This document shows positions 34,037-41,862 of a stretch of DNA of 64,000 bases, piece by piece; position 1 is the first letter of the stretch, and each line of letters opens with the position of its first letter. The notes beneath the pieces were generated by a model, which had not been told where the DNA came from, did no database searches, and worked only from the letters and a program-made list of their open reading frames with translations. The DNA comes from JBCBJX01 sp038522735 (GTDB lineage: Bacteria > Pseudomonadota > Alphaproteobacteria > Caulobacterales > Parvularculaceae), in contig JBCBJX010000004.1 of NCBI GenBank assembly GCA_038522735.1, positions 1-64,000 of the forward strand, read 5' to 3'. A program made the translations under genes and the position numbers.

Positions 34037-34737
34037 GGCGAGCCGACTTTCAGCCAGAGAGCGTTTTCGCCGAGCTCGGCCACGAACGCCGCGTGGGCTT
34101 CGGCTTCGGCGACGTCGCCCCTTGGGGCGAGAGGCTGGGGGCGGGACCGGGCGGCGCGGCGCAAGCCCGTCGCAGAATCTGTATCGTCCGCGCCCGCATC
34201 GAAACTGAGACCGGCCTGCGCGCCGCCGGTGAGTTCGACATAGACAGAGGCGAGAAGTTCTGAGTCGAGCAGCGCTCCGTGCCCGTCGCGCTCCCGGATA
34301 GAGGTGTCGATCCCGAAGCGCGCGCACAGGGCGTCGAGACTGGCGGGCGAACCCGGGAACTTCCGTTTCGCGATGGCGAGGGTGTCGACGATCTTGTTCG
34401 AAAGCGCCGGCCGCCCGAGGCGGGTGAGTTCGGCGTTCATGAAGCGAACGTCGAAGGCGGCGTTGTGCGCGACGAGGGCGGCGTCGCCGACGAACTCGAT
34501 GAAGCCGTCGACGACCGCAGGGTCTGAAAAGACCGGCTTATCCGACAAAAACTCCGTGGAGAGACCGTGAACGCGGAACGCACCTTCAGGCATGTCGCGC
34601 TCAGGATTGACGTAGGTGTGGAAGGTGCGTCCGGTGACGGCGCCGGCGCGTATTTCAAGGGCGCCGATCTCCACGACGCGGTCGCCGCTCTGGGGATCGA
34701 CGCCCGTTGTTTCGGTATCGAAGATGATCTCTCGCAT
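34033..34737 (-). CDS. dnaQ: DNA polymerase III epsilon subunit (3'-5' exonuclease)
   Basis: 234 aa. Proofreading exonuclease of DEDDh type: MREIIFDTETTGVD (Asp, Glu), VAHNAAFDVRFMN (ExoII Asp) and RERDGHGALLDSELLA (ExoIII His-Asp). The C-terminal tail binds the polymerase alpha subunit. ATG 34737 is preferred; an in-frame TTG 36 nt earlier lies inside coaE and has no recognisable ribosome site. Close to the predicted origin. Confidence 0.96.
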   Translation of the reverse strand: MREIIFDTETTGVDPQSGDRVVEIGALEIRAGAVTGRTFHTYVNPERDMPEGAFRVHGLSTEFLSDKPVFSDPAVVDGFIEFVGDAALVAHNAAFDVRFMNAELTRLGRPALSNKIVDTLAIAKRKFPGSPASLDALCARFGIDTSIRERDGHGALLDSELLASVYVELTGGAQAGLSFDAGADDTDSATGLRRAARSRPQPLAPRGDVAEAEAHAAFVAELGENALWLKVGSP

Positions 34738-34747
34738 GGACTGAGAG

Positions 34748-35353
34748 CTAAGCTGCTTCGAGGCGAGCGGCAAAGCGCCGGCGCAGATCAGCGAGGACGG
34801 CGCGCACGGCGTCGCGAGCCAGGTCGAGGCCGCAATGGGTCCAGATTAGATAGTCCGCCTGACGACGCTTTTCGGCATCAGGCGTCTGGCGTGCGACAAT
34901 GAAATCGAGCTGCGCCTCGGTCATGCCGGGGCGCTCCAGAACGCGCCGGCGACGAACCGCGTCCGGCGCCGTGACGACGACGACAGCGTCGGCCTCTGTC
35001 GATCCTCCGCCCTCGAGATAAAGTGGGATGTCGAGGACCGCGATTTCTGCGGAACTAGACGCCAGCGCGGCGGCGCGGTCGGCGGCGACCAGCGGATGCA
35101 CGACCGCCTCAACTTTTTTCAGAAGATCAGGGTCCTTCCTGATGAGGTCGGAAAGCGCGCCGCGATCAACACCACCGCCCGAGACCGCCGCGGGGGCGAT
35201 TTCAGCGATCCCCCCCGCCGCGCCGCCGCCCGGCGCGTAGAGCCGATGCACCGCCGCGTCGGCGTCCCAGACGGCCGCGCCTTCTTCGGCGAAGAGGGAG
35301 GCGGTGGTCGATTTCCCCATGCCGATGGAGCCGGTGAGGACGACGACGATCAC
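34748..35353 (-). CDS. coaE: Dephospho-CoA kinase
   Basis: 201 aa P-loop kinase for the last step of CoA synthesis. VVLTGSIGMGKSTTASLF is the Walker A loop, with VWDADAAVHRLY after it and LDIPLYLEGGG, RQTPDAEKRRQADYLI as lid and adenine-binding features. Overlaps aroE by 4 nt. Confidence 0.96.
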   Translation of the reverse strand: MIVVVLTGSIGMGKSTTASLFAEEGAAVWDADAAVHRLYAPGGGAAGGIAEIAPAAVSGGGVDRGALSDLIRKDPDLLKKVEAVVHPLVAADRAAALASSSAEIAVLDIPLYLEGGGSTEADAVVVVTAPDAVRRRRVLERPGMTEAQLDFIVARQTPDAEKRRQADYLIWTHCGLDLARDAVRAVLADLRRRFAARLEAA

Positions 35354-36192
35354 GCGCGGGCCTCGAGCAGGCGTATGAGCATGGCCTTGGTCTCATCGGC
35401 GGGCGCCGGCTCGATCCCGAACCACCGGCGCGCAGCCTCGGCAGCCTGAGCGATCAGCATGTCGAGCCCGTCGATCAGATGGCGTCCGGCGCCCTCCGCC
35501 CGCGCCGCGGCTTTGGTGCGCAGGGGGTTGTACACCATCTCGAAGAACGCGCCGCCCGCGGAGGGAACGCACAGATGTTCCGGAAACGACGGGCCGCCCC
35601 GCATGCCGAGGGTCGTGGCGTTGACCACAAGGTCGAAATTCTCGCCACGAGCAGTGTCGATATCACGAACCGCGGCGCCCCCCCCGATGACGCCTGCGAC
35701 CTCCTCCGCCTTGCTCCTGGTGCGGTTTGCAATGGAAAGCGCCCCGGCGTCTCTCAGGGCCACGGCCGCGGCGCGCGCCGCGCCTCCCGCCCCGACGATC
35801 AGAACCCGGCTCGCTGAAATGTCGGGGAAAACGCGCTCGACCGGCGTGCGGACGCCGGCCACATCCGAGTTCGCAGCGACGATGCGGCCCGCCTCTGTAA
35901 ACGTCAGCATGTTCGCTGCGCCGACGGCGCTGGCGCCTTCCTCAATGTCGTCCGCGATCTGGAGAGCACGGTCCTTGTGCGGCGTCGTGACGTTGACGCC
36001 GCGCGCCCCGAGAGTCTGAAGCGCCGCGATTTTCGCGGGGAACGTCGAGCCGTCGGCTTCGAACCGGAGCGCCGCGTATGTCCCGCGCACGCCAGCTCGT
36101 TGAAGCCAGAAGGCGTGGAGCGCCGGCGACAGGGAGTGGGCGATGGGGTCCCCGATCACGGCGGCGAAGGGCGGCTGCAGCGCGTTCGTCAT
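35350..36192 (-). CDS. aroE: Shikimate dehydrogenase
   Basis: 280 aa NADP-dependent enzyme reducing 3-dehydroshikimate. SLSPALHAFWLQRAG binds shikimate, NVTTPHKDRAL carries the catalytic Lys, VGAGGAARAAAVAL is the dinucleotide fold, and NATTLGMRGG follows. One base separates its start from the maf stop. Confidence 0.96.
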   Translation of the reverse strand: MTNALQPPFAAVIGDPIAHSLSPALHAFWLQRAGVRGTYAALRFEADGSTFPAKIAALQTLGARGVNVTTPHKDRALQIADDIEEGASAVGAANMLTFTEAGRIVAANSDVAGVRTPVERVFPDISASRVLIVGAGGAARAAAVALRDAGALSIANRTRSKAEEVAGVIGGGAAVRDIDTARGENFDLVVNATTLGMRGGPSFPEHLCVPSAGGAFFEMVYNPLRTKAAARAEGAGRHLIDGLDMLIAQAAEAARRWFGIEPAPADETKAMLIRLLEARA

Positions 36193-36193
36193 C

Positions 36194-36787
36194 TCAGAAG
36201 GAAAGGAGGCCTTCGCCCCGAAGGAACCGCAGCAAAGGCGTCATGGGCAGTCCCAGAATGTCGGCATAGGCGCCGTCTATGCGCTCGAAGAGCCGGACCC
36301 CGACATCCTCCAGCTGGTAAGCGCCGACGCTTTCGATGATCGACGTCCGCGCGGCGGCCATGTAGGCGTCTATTTCCTCGGTCTTCAGTTGACGCATCAA
36401 CAGGGTCGGCGCGGCGTGACCCCGCCAGAGGATCCGGGCGCCCCGCGCGACGACCGCCGATGTTTCCAGAACATGCGTCACCCCCGAGAGGGCGAGGATG
36501 CGCGCGCGCGCTTCGTCCTTATCCGCTGGTTTGTCGAGGGGCTCGCCGTTCAACGACAGGATCTGGTCGGCGCCGATCACGTACGCCTGCGGATTCGCAC
36601 GTGAGACCGCGAGCGCCTTGGCTTCGGCAAGGGCGGTCGCGATATCGCGAACGGGCGCACCCTTCAGCCGGCGTTTTACAACGTCCTCAGCCACGCCCGA
36701 GCCGAGGGCTTTGAACGGCACTCCGGTGCTTTCAAGAAGCGCCCGGCGCGCGGCGCTCTTCGAGGCGAGTATGATTAAGGCGCTCAT
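36194..36787 (-). CDS. Maf family nucleoside-triphosphate pyrophosphatase
   Basis: 197 aa. Maf signatures: LILASKSAARRALLESTGVPF, YVIGADQILSL (catalytic Asp) and SVGAYQLEDVGVRLFERIDG. Hydrolyses dTTP/UTP or modified pyrimidine nucleotides; which subtype is not settled. Overlaps ppsR by 4 nt (ATGA-type) and lies in the conserved origin-proximal run. Confidence 0.92.
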   Translation of the reverse strand: MSALIILASKSAARRALLESTGVPFKALGSGVAEDVVKRRLKGAPVRDIATALAEAKALAVSRANPQAYVIGADQILSLNGEPLDKPADKDEARARILALSGVTHVLETSAVVARGARILWRGHAAPTLLMRQLKTEEIDAYMAAARTSIIESVGAYQLEDVGVRLFERIDGAYADILGLPMTPLLRFLRGEGLLSF

Positions 36788-37650
36788 GCGTCCGCGCCCG
36801 TCGCGTTTCTTCGGGCGGAGAGCTCCGTCAGGATCGACGCGGCTGTCTCCTCAACCGAACGGCGAGAGACGTCGATGGCGGGCCAGCCATTGCGTTCATA
36901 GAGCCGCTTCGCATCGAGGACTTCCCGCCGCACAGCTTCTTCCGACAGATATTCGGTCGCGGACGAAGCGCCGAGATTGTCGATGCGGCTCTTTCGGATC
37001 TGCAACAGGCGGGCGGGAGACGCATAAAGGCCGACGACCAGCGGCCGCTGGGCTTCGAAAAGCTGGGCCGGCAACTCGGCGCCCGGAACAAGCGGGATGT
37101 TCGCCGCCCGTACGCCGCGGTTGGCGAGATACATGCAGGTCGGCGTCTTCGATGTCCGGCTCGGCCCGAGAAGTACGACGTCGGCGACGTCGAGATCCCA
37201 CCCGAGCTGGCCGTCATCATGGGCGAGGGTGTAATCGAGCGCCTCGATCCGGCGGAAGTATTCGTCGTCCAGCGCGTGCTGGGCACCGCTTCGCTGGGTC
37301 TGTTCGAGACCGAGGAAGGACGTGAAGGCGGACAAGGCCGGGTCGAGGACGGGGATCGCCGGGATCTGCAGCTGAGAGCACGCGACTTCCAGGCGGCGTC
37401 GAAGGTCCGGTTTCATCAGGGTATACATGACGAGACCAGGAGAGGCCTCGATCTCCACAAGGGCGCGATCGAGCTGCTGCGGCGAGCGCACCAACGCGAA
37501 GATGTGCTCGATCGCGTTCACGTTTCGGAACTGAGAGATCGCCGCCTTTAAAACGGCGGTCAGCGTTTCCCCTGTCGCATCCGAAACGAGATGGACATGA
37601 AAGAAAGTGGCGGCGCCGGTGCGGGCGCGGTCGGCGGCGGTCTCCACCAT
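36784..37650 (-). CDS. ppsR: Pyruvate, phosphate dikinase regulatory protein (DUF299)
   Basis: 288 aa bifunctional ADP-dependent kinase / phosphate-dependent pyrophosphorylase that switches PPDK or PEP synthase on and off. Family motifs are HLVSDATGETL at the N-terminus and the P-loop GPSRTSKTPTCMYLANRG. In Alphaproteobacteria a DUF299 gene commonly borders the chromosome origin. Its start is the left edge of the predicted oriC, transcribed away from it. Confidence 0.95.
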   Translation of the reverse strand: MVETAADRARTGAATFFHVHLVSDATGETLTAVLKAAISQFRNVNAIEHIFALVRSPQQLDRALVEIEASPGLVMYTLMKPDLRRRLEVACSQLQIPAIPVLDPALSAFTSFLGLEQTQRSGAQHALDDEYFRRIEALDYTLAHDDGQLGWDLDVADVVLLGPSRTSKTPTCMYLANRGVRAANIPLVPGAELPAQLFEAQRPLVVGLYASPARLLQIRKSRIDNLGASSATEYLSEEAVRREVLDAKRLYERNGWPAIDVSRRSVEETAASILTELSARRNATGADA

Positions 37651-37773
37651 CAGCTGTGGAAACTCCCATCAAATCCGTCGGAGATCACCCGCTCCTACGC
37701 TAAATCCCGGCGCAGCTGCAAAACTCAGCACGTTTCGCCCGTTTGTGACGGAAAGTTGAATGGCGGAAAAGCC

Positions 37774-37792
37774 TGTGGATTGCTGTGGAGGG
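37774..37792 (-). promoter_or_regulatory. Two adjacent DnaA-box-like 9-mers
   Basis: Read on the minus strand, 37774-37782 is CAATCCACA (7 of 9 to TTATCCACA) and 37784-37792 is CCCTCCACA (6 of 9), one base apart. The conserved TCCACA half is intact in both. Weak singly, but clustered. Confidence 0.42.
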
Positions 37793-37806
37793 GTTTGTGT
37801 GGCGCA

Positions 37807-37888
37807 GCTGTCGAAATCTTCGAGCCGCACGCAGGCGCATCCGTTGCGCTTTTCGCTGTTTATCCGCTTTCCGACAGATTTCGACAGC
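37807..37888. repeat. 11-bp perfect inverted repeat inside oriC
   Basis: GCTGTCGAAAT at 37807-37817 recurs as its exact reverse complement ATTTCGACAGC at 37878-37888, about 60 bp apart and enclosing a DnaA-like site. Could be a protein-binding pair within the origin. Confidence 0.5.
37860..37868 (+). promoter_or_regulatory. DnaA-box-like 9-mer
   Basis: TTATCCGCT keeps the strong TTATCC core of the DnaA box (7 of 9). Lies between the arms of the 11-bp inverted repeat. Confidence 0.42.
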
Positions 37889-37940
37889 CGGGTTCTGTTT
37901 CTGCGGCGATGTCGTTATTCGGTGAGTTCGCTTTTCCCCA

Positions 37941-37949
37941 CCCTCCACA
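37941..37949 (+). promoter_or_regulatory. DnaA-box-like 9-mer
   Basis: CCCTCCACA, the exact reverse complement of 37784-37792, borders the AT-rich segment that leads into the CtrA boxes. A repeated identical 9-mer in opposite orientation supports function over chance. Confidence 0.38.
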
Positions 37950-37963
37950 GAACAATAGGAATG

Positions 37964-38000
37964 TTAAGACTCTATTAACCTTACTTAATAGTTTCTTAAC
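37964..38000 (+). promoter_or_regulatory. Two tandem CtrA binding boxes
   Basis: TTAAGACTCTATTAAC (37964-37979) and TTAATAGTTTCTTAAC (37985-38000) both match TTAA-N7-TTAAC exactly. They start 21 bp apart, two helical turns, and end 10 bp before the hemJ ATG. The first spacer contains GACTC, a CcrM (GANTC) methylation site. CtrA silences the Caulobacter origin through such sites. I noticed no other TTAA-N7-TTAA in the 64 kb. Confidence 0.75.
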
Positions 38001-38010
38001 GGAGCCCCGC

Positions 38011-38439
38011 ATGGCCTATCTGATCGTCAAATGGCTGCACGTCCTGGCCGTCATCGCCTGGATGGCCGGCATGATGTATCTGCCAAGGCTGTTCATCTAT
38101 CATTTTGAAAGCGAGAGGGGCGGCGAAGCCGAAGCCCTTTTCCAGACCATGCAGCGCCGCCTCCTGAAGGGCATCATGACGCCCTCCCTCGTCGCCGTCT
38201 GGGCGTTGGGGCTCGGCATGATCGCGCTCGAGCGAGGTCTCCTGCAGGCGCCCTGGCTCTGGTTGAAAATCGTCCTGGTCCTCGCCATGTCCGCCGTGCA
38301 CGGGTTTTACGCTCGTGCGCAGAGAGCCTTCGAAGCAGGCGACCGCCCGCAAACCCAGCGCTTCTGGCGGATCATGAACGAAGGTCCGTTCGTCCTCCTC
38401 ATCGCCATCGTTTTCCTCGTCGTGGTGAAACCGTTTTGA
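38011..38439 (+). CDS. hemJ: Protoporphyrinogen IX oxidase HemJ
   Basis: 142 aa integral membrane protein with four helices. VKWLHVLAVIAWMAGMMYL contains the conserved His of HemJ, followed by LPRLFIYH; WLWLKIVLVLAMSAVHGFY includes the conserved Lys. Converts protoporphyrinogen IX to protoporphyrin IX in heme synthesis. ATG 38011 starts exactly at the family N-terminus. Its leader is filled by CtrA boxes, so expression is probably cell-cycle linked. Confidence 0.92.
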   Translation: MAYLIVKWLHVLAVIAWMAGMMYLPRLFIYHFESERGGEAEALFQTMQRRLLKGIMTPSLVAVWALGLGMIALERGLLQAPWLWLKIVLVLAMSAVHGFYARAQRAFEAGDRPQTQRFWRIMNEGPFVLLIAIVFLVVVKPF

Positions 38440-38492
38440 GGACCGATTGACGGGCGACTGCTCCCGCGCGTATTTCTAATGCTCCCGCCCTT

Positions 38493-38566
38493 GAGCGCCC
38501 TCACCGGCGCTCCCGATGCTTTTCAAACATTTCCGAGGCAATTCGCACGGCGTCCGCCGAAATTGC
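38493..38566 (+). promoter_or_regulatory. Hairpins in the rho leader
   Basis: Two inverted repeats precede rho: GAGCGCC-N6-GGCGCTC (38493-38512), and one whose outer arms GCAATT / AATTGC (38538-38543, 38561-38566) enclose a GC-rich inner repeat. rho is autoregulated through its leader in enterobacteria; a similar role here is only a suggestion. Confidence 0.35.
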
Positions 38567-38585
38567 GTCTCCCGCCCGAGGTCCT

Positions 38586-39857
38586 ATGCCCATTCCAGAA
38601 ACAACCCTCGACCAACTGAAGGCGAAATCGCCGGCGGATCTCGTCGCGCGCGCCGAAGAGCTTGAGGTCGAGAACGCCTCCGCCCTGCGCAAGCAGGACA
38701 TCATGTTCGCTATCCTGAAAGAGCTCGCCGAGCGCGGCGAGGAAATCACCGGCGGCGGTGTCCTCGAAGTCCTTCCCGACGGCTTCGGGTTCCTGCGGTC
38801 TCCGGAAGCGAACTATCTGCCGGGTCCGGACGACATCTACGTTTCGCCCGCCCAGATTCGCCGGTTCGCGCTGCGCACAGGGGATACTGTTCAAGGCGAG
38901 GTCCGCGCCCCGAAAGAGGGCGAGCGCTATTTCGCCCTCCTGCAGGTCGGTGCGATCAATTTCGAAGAGCCGGAAAAGGCCCGCCACAAGGTTCACTTCG
39001 ATAACCTGACGCCGCTTTACCCCGACGAGCGGCTTCATATGGAGATCGAGACAAAGCCAGGAAAGGACTATTCCGCCCGGGTGATCGATCTTGTCGCGCC
39101 CCTCGGCAAGGGCCAGCGGGCGCTGATCGTGGCGCCGCCGCGGACCGGTAAAACCGTTCTAATGCAGAACATCGCCCACTCGATTTCGGCCAACCATCCT
39201 GAGTGCTACCTCATCGTCCTTCTCATCGACGAACGGCCGGAAGAGGTGACCGACATGCAGCGCTCGGTGAACGGCGAGGTCGTCTCATCGACGTTCGACG
39301 AGCCGGCCGTGCGTCACGTTCAGGTCGCTGAAATGGTCATTGAGAAGGCCAAGCGCCTAGTCGAGCACGGCCGCGACGTCGTCATCCTTCTTGATTCCAT
39401 CACCCGCCTCGGGCGCGCTTACAACACGGTGGTTCCGTCCTCCGGCAAGGTGCTGACGGGCGGCGTCGACGCAAACGCTCTCCAGCGGCCGAAACGGTTT
39501 TTCGGCGCCGCGCGGAATATCGAGGAGGGCGGCAGCCTCTCGATCATCGCGACCGCGCTCATCGAAACCGGCTCGAAAATGGACGAGGTAATTTTCGAAG
39601 AGTTCAAAGGCACCGGCAACTCAGAGATCGTCCTTGACCGGAAGGTCTCTGATAAGCGCGTCTTTCCAGCGATCGACATCGCGAAGTCGGGCACGCGGAA
39701 AGAAGACCTGCTCGTTCCTAAGGCGGATCTCACCAAGATGTTCGTCCTTCGGCGGATCCTTTCCCCGATGGGTACGACGGACGCCGTTGAGTTTCTCCTC
39801 GACAAACTCCGTCACACCAAGACGAACGGCGAGTTCTTCGAGTCGATGAACACCTGA
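38586..39857 (+). CDS. rho: Transcription termination factor Rho
   Basis: 423 aa hexameric RNA helicase. N-terminal RNA-binding domain (GVLEVLPDGFGFLRSPEANYL, PGPDDIYVSPAQIRRF), Walker A APPRTGKTVLMQNIA, Walker B VVILLDSITRLGRAYN, and R-loop GGVDANALQRPKRFFGAARN. Length typical. Ends 4 nt before the stop of the convergent gene. Confidence 0.98.
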   Translation: MPIPETTLDQLKAKSPADLVARAEELEVENASALRKQDIMFAILKELAERGEEITGGGVLEVLPDGFGFLRSPEANYLPGPDDIYVSPAQIRRFALRTGDTVQGEVRAPKEGERYFALLQVGAINFEEPEKARHKVHFDNLTPLYPDERLHMEIETKPGKDYSARVIDLVAPLGKGQRALIVAPPRTGKTVLMQNIAHSISANHPECYLIVLLIDERPEEVTDMQRSVNGEVVSSTFDEPAVRHVQVAEMVIEKAKRLVEHGRDVVILLDSITRLGRAYNTVVPSSGKVLTGGVDANALQRPKRFFGAARNIEEGGSLSIIATALIETGSKMDEVIFEEFKGTGNSEIVLDRKVSDKRVFPAIDIAKSGTRKEDLLVPKADLTKMFVLRRILSPMGTTDAVEFLLDKLRHTKTNGEFFESMNT

Positions 39858-39861
39858 GGCG

Positions 39862-40800
39862 TCAGCGCGCTGGCGAAATTCCGCATTCGGACACGTCGTT
39901 GAGGGAGAGAGCCGCCGCGGCCTTCCGCGGTCGGTCCGTCGCGAGCACCGTCGCGCCGAGATCGGCGATGCGCTGGTAGTCCGCGTCCGAGCCTGAGCGA
40001 GCGATCTGGCTGTCGATCGAATTGCGGCCGCCGAGGGTTCCGAACGCAGCTTCAACCGACCGCTCTTCCAGGAAGTCGTAGAGGGGCGCATCCGGCGCGT
40101 CCGTTCCTGTCCAGGCGAGCATCAGGCGGCTTGGAAAGCCCATGGCGGCGAGCTGTTCGTATTCGGACGGGTCGTCGATCCCGACGGAAATGACTGCGTT
40201 CGGCGCCAGTCGGTGCAGCCGACGGGCCTGCGCAACCGTGTACGCGATGTAGACGACGCGGCTCTCGGCGCGCTCTTCGCGGACGAGCTGGATCACGTCT
40301 TCGTAGCGCACAGAACGCTTGAAATCGATCTGGAGAATTGTCCGATCCTCAGACCACCGCAGAGCGTCGCGGAGGGTGGGCGGCGTGAAGCTCGTGGGGC
40401 GGCCGTCGTTGTCTTCAAGCCGAAGCGAGCGGACATCTTCATAGGGACGATCGGCGACAGGCCCTGTCCCCGTCGTCGTACGGTCGAGATCGTCATCGTG
40501 CATTAGAACCAGGACGCCGTCCGCCGTCGCGGCGACGTCGATCTCCATGATCGCAGGTGCAGCACGCAATACGTCTTCCATCGTTTCGATCGCATTTTCG
40601 GGGAAACCGTCGGCCGGTCCGCCGCGATGGGCGGAAACGACGGCGATGTCGTTTTCCCGCAGGCAGTCGAAGAACGCGGCGACGCCCGCAGTCGGAACGA
40701 TCCGCGCGGGTGATCCATCGCTGATCGTCGTCGGCGCCGTCGTCGCTCCAGGACCGCACGCGACGAGAGCCGCTGCGGCGAGCGCAAAGTGAAATCGCAT
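39862..40800 (-). CDS. Glycerophosphodiester phosphodiesterase lipoprotein
   Basis: 312 aa with a lipoprotein signal (lipobox LVAC). GDPD TIM-barrel motifs: VVSAHRGGPADGFPENAIE (catalytic His-Arg, Glu), EIDVAATADGVLVLMHDDDL (Glu-Asp, second catalytic His) and LQIDFKR. Releases glycerol-3-phosphate from phospholipid head groups in the periplasm. Convergent with rho. Confidence 0.9.
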   Translation of the reverse strand: MRFHFALAAAALVACGPGATTAPTTISDGSPARIVPTAGVAAFFDCLRENDIAVVSAHRGGPADGFPENAIETMEDVLRAAPAIMEIDVAATADGVLVLMHDDDLDRTTTGTGPVADRPYEDVRSLRLEDNDGRPTSFTPPTLRDALRWSEDRTILQIDFKRSVRYEDVIQLVREERAESRVVYIAYTVAQARRLHRLAPNAVISVGIDDPSEYEQLAAMGFPSRLMLAWTGTDAPDAPLYDFLEERSVEAAFGTLGGRNSIDSQIARSGSDADYQRIADLGATVLATDRPRKAAAALSLNDVSECGISPAR

Positions 40801-40821
40801 TATCGCCCCCTCAGGAAATCG

Positions 40822-41517
40822 CTAGACGAGATGTTCCCGAAAGAAGTCGAGCGTCCTTCCATCCGCAAGCTTCGCGTCCGCCTCATGGTGCGCTGACGGA
40901 TGATCCCAGCGTGCGAAGGCGTGGTCGCGCTCCGGATAATCATGCAGCGTCGCGAGATCGATCGGCTCGAGCTCCTCGCGGATCGCGCGCTGGGCTTCCG
41001 GCGGCACGAACCCGTCCTCGCCGGCGATGTGCAGCATCAGGGGTTTTTTTATGCTCGATTTCTCCGACAACAGACCTTCGATGCCGACGCCGTAATAGCC
41101 GACCGAGGCGTCCGCATCCGTGCGGGTCGCCGTCAGATAAGCCAGCCGACCGCCGAGACAGTAGCCGACCGCGCCGACCTTGCCGTTCGACGCGGCGTCG
41201 CCCCGCGCCGCCGTGAGGGTGCGCTGGATGTCTTCGACGCCCTTGTCCTGATCAAACTTCCCCATAAGAGCGAGCGCCTCGTCGAACTGGGTCTCCGGAT
41301 TAAGGGAGAGGCCCGGCTCCAGCCGCCAGAAGAGGTCCGGCGCGTAGACGACGAACCCGCGGCCCGCATAGTGATCCGCGACCATCTTCACGAACGGATT
41401 GACGCCGAAAATTTCCTGGATGACGACGAGCGCAGGCGCGTTCCTCACATCCGCTTTCGCGGCGCGGTAGGCGGAGAACTCGCCATCGTCTGTTTTTATG
41501 CGTACGGTCTCGGACAT
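40822..41517 (-). CDS. Dienelactone hydrolase family protein
   Basis: 231 aa alpha/beta hydrolase. The nucleophile elbow GAVGYCLGGRLAYLTA carries Cys, as in dienelactone hydrolase; VIQEIFGVNPFVKMVADHYA and HIAGEDGFVPPEAQ plus ERDHAFARW provide the acid and His of the triad. No catechol pathway nearby, so the natural substrate is probably something else. Starts upstream of the DUF6489-mnmE unit, divergent from it. Confidence 0.88.
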   Translation of the reverse strand: MSETVRIKTDDGEFSAYRAAKADVRNAPALVVIQEIFGVNPFVKMVADHYAGRGFVVYAPDLFWRLEPGLSLNPETQFDEALALMGKFDQDKGVEDIQRTLTAARGDAASNGKVGAVGYCLGGRLAYLTATRTDADASVGYYGVGIEGLLSEKSSIKKPLMLHIAGEDGFVPPEAQRAIREELEPIDLATLHDYPERDHAFARWDHPSAHHEADAKLADGRTLDFFREHLV

Positions 41518-41610
41518 TGGGGATGCTCCCTCAAGGTTGCGCGGGCCGTTCTACATGAGCCTCAATGGATTGGCGATGCGGGACCGCGGCGCAGGAACTC
41601 CGGAGGTCCG

Positions 41611-41862
41611 ATGAAGGTCACGATCGATATCGACTGTACTCCGCAGGAGGCGCGGGCGTTTTTCGGCCTGCCGGACCCCTCGCCGGTCAACGAGATGCTG
41701 GTCGCCGAGCTGAAGCGGCGAACGGCCGAAAACATGGAGACCCTTGCGGATCCGGAACGGTTCTTCTCCCAGATGATGAACGCGGGCGCCGTGGGAATGG
41801 ATCAGTTCCAGAAGCTGATGGCGGCGGCGATGCGCGGCCCCGACGGCGAGGGCAAGTCCTGA
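41611..41862 (+). CDS. DUF6489 family small protein
   Basis: 83 aa, beginning MKVTIDIDCTPQEARAFFGL, which I associate with the DUF6489 family found next to mnmE in Alphaproteobacteria. ERFFSQMMNAGAVGMDQF forms the C-terminal helix. GGAGG precedes the ATG. Its TGA overlaps the apparent CTG start of mnmE, indicating coupling. Function unknown. Confidence 0.78.
   Translation: MKVTIDIDCTPQEARAFFGLPDPSPVNEMLVAELKRRTAENMETLADPERFFSQMMNAGAVGMDQFQKLMAAAMRGPDGEGKS

Larger units (their letters stand above)
37651..38010. other. oriC: Predicted chromosome replication origin (oriC)
   Basis: The only gene-free stretch over 300 bp without an RNA gene in the window, between ppsR (leftward) and hemJ (rightward). 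It holds degenerate DnaA-box-like 9-mers on both strands, an 11-bp inverted repeat, an AT-rich segment near 37950-38000 and two CtrA boxes abutting hemJ. The order secB-dnaQ-coaE-aroE-maf-ppsR | hemJ-rho-mnmE-mnmG-rsmG-parAB matches the conserved neighbourhood around alphaproteobacterial origins such as that of Caulobacter. parS sites lie 5.2 and 6.6 kb away. Origin activity itself is inferred. Confidence 0.72.
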
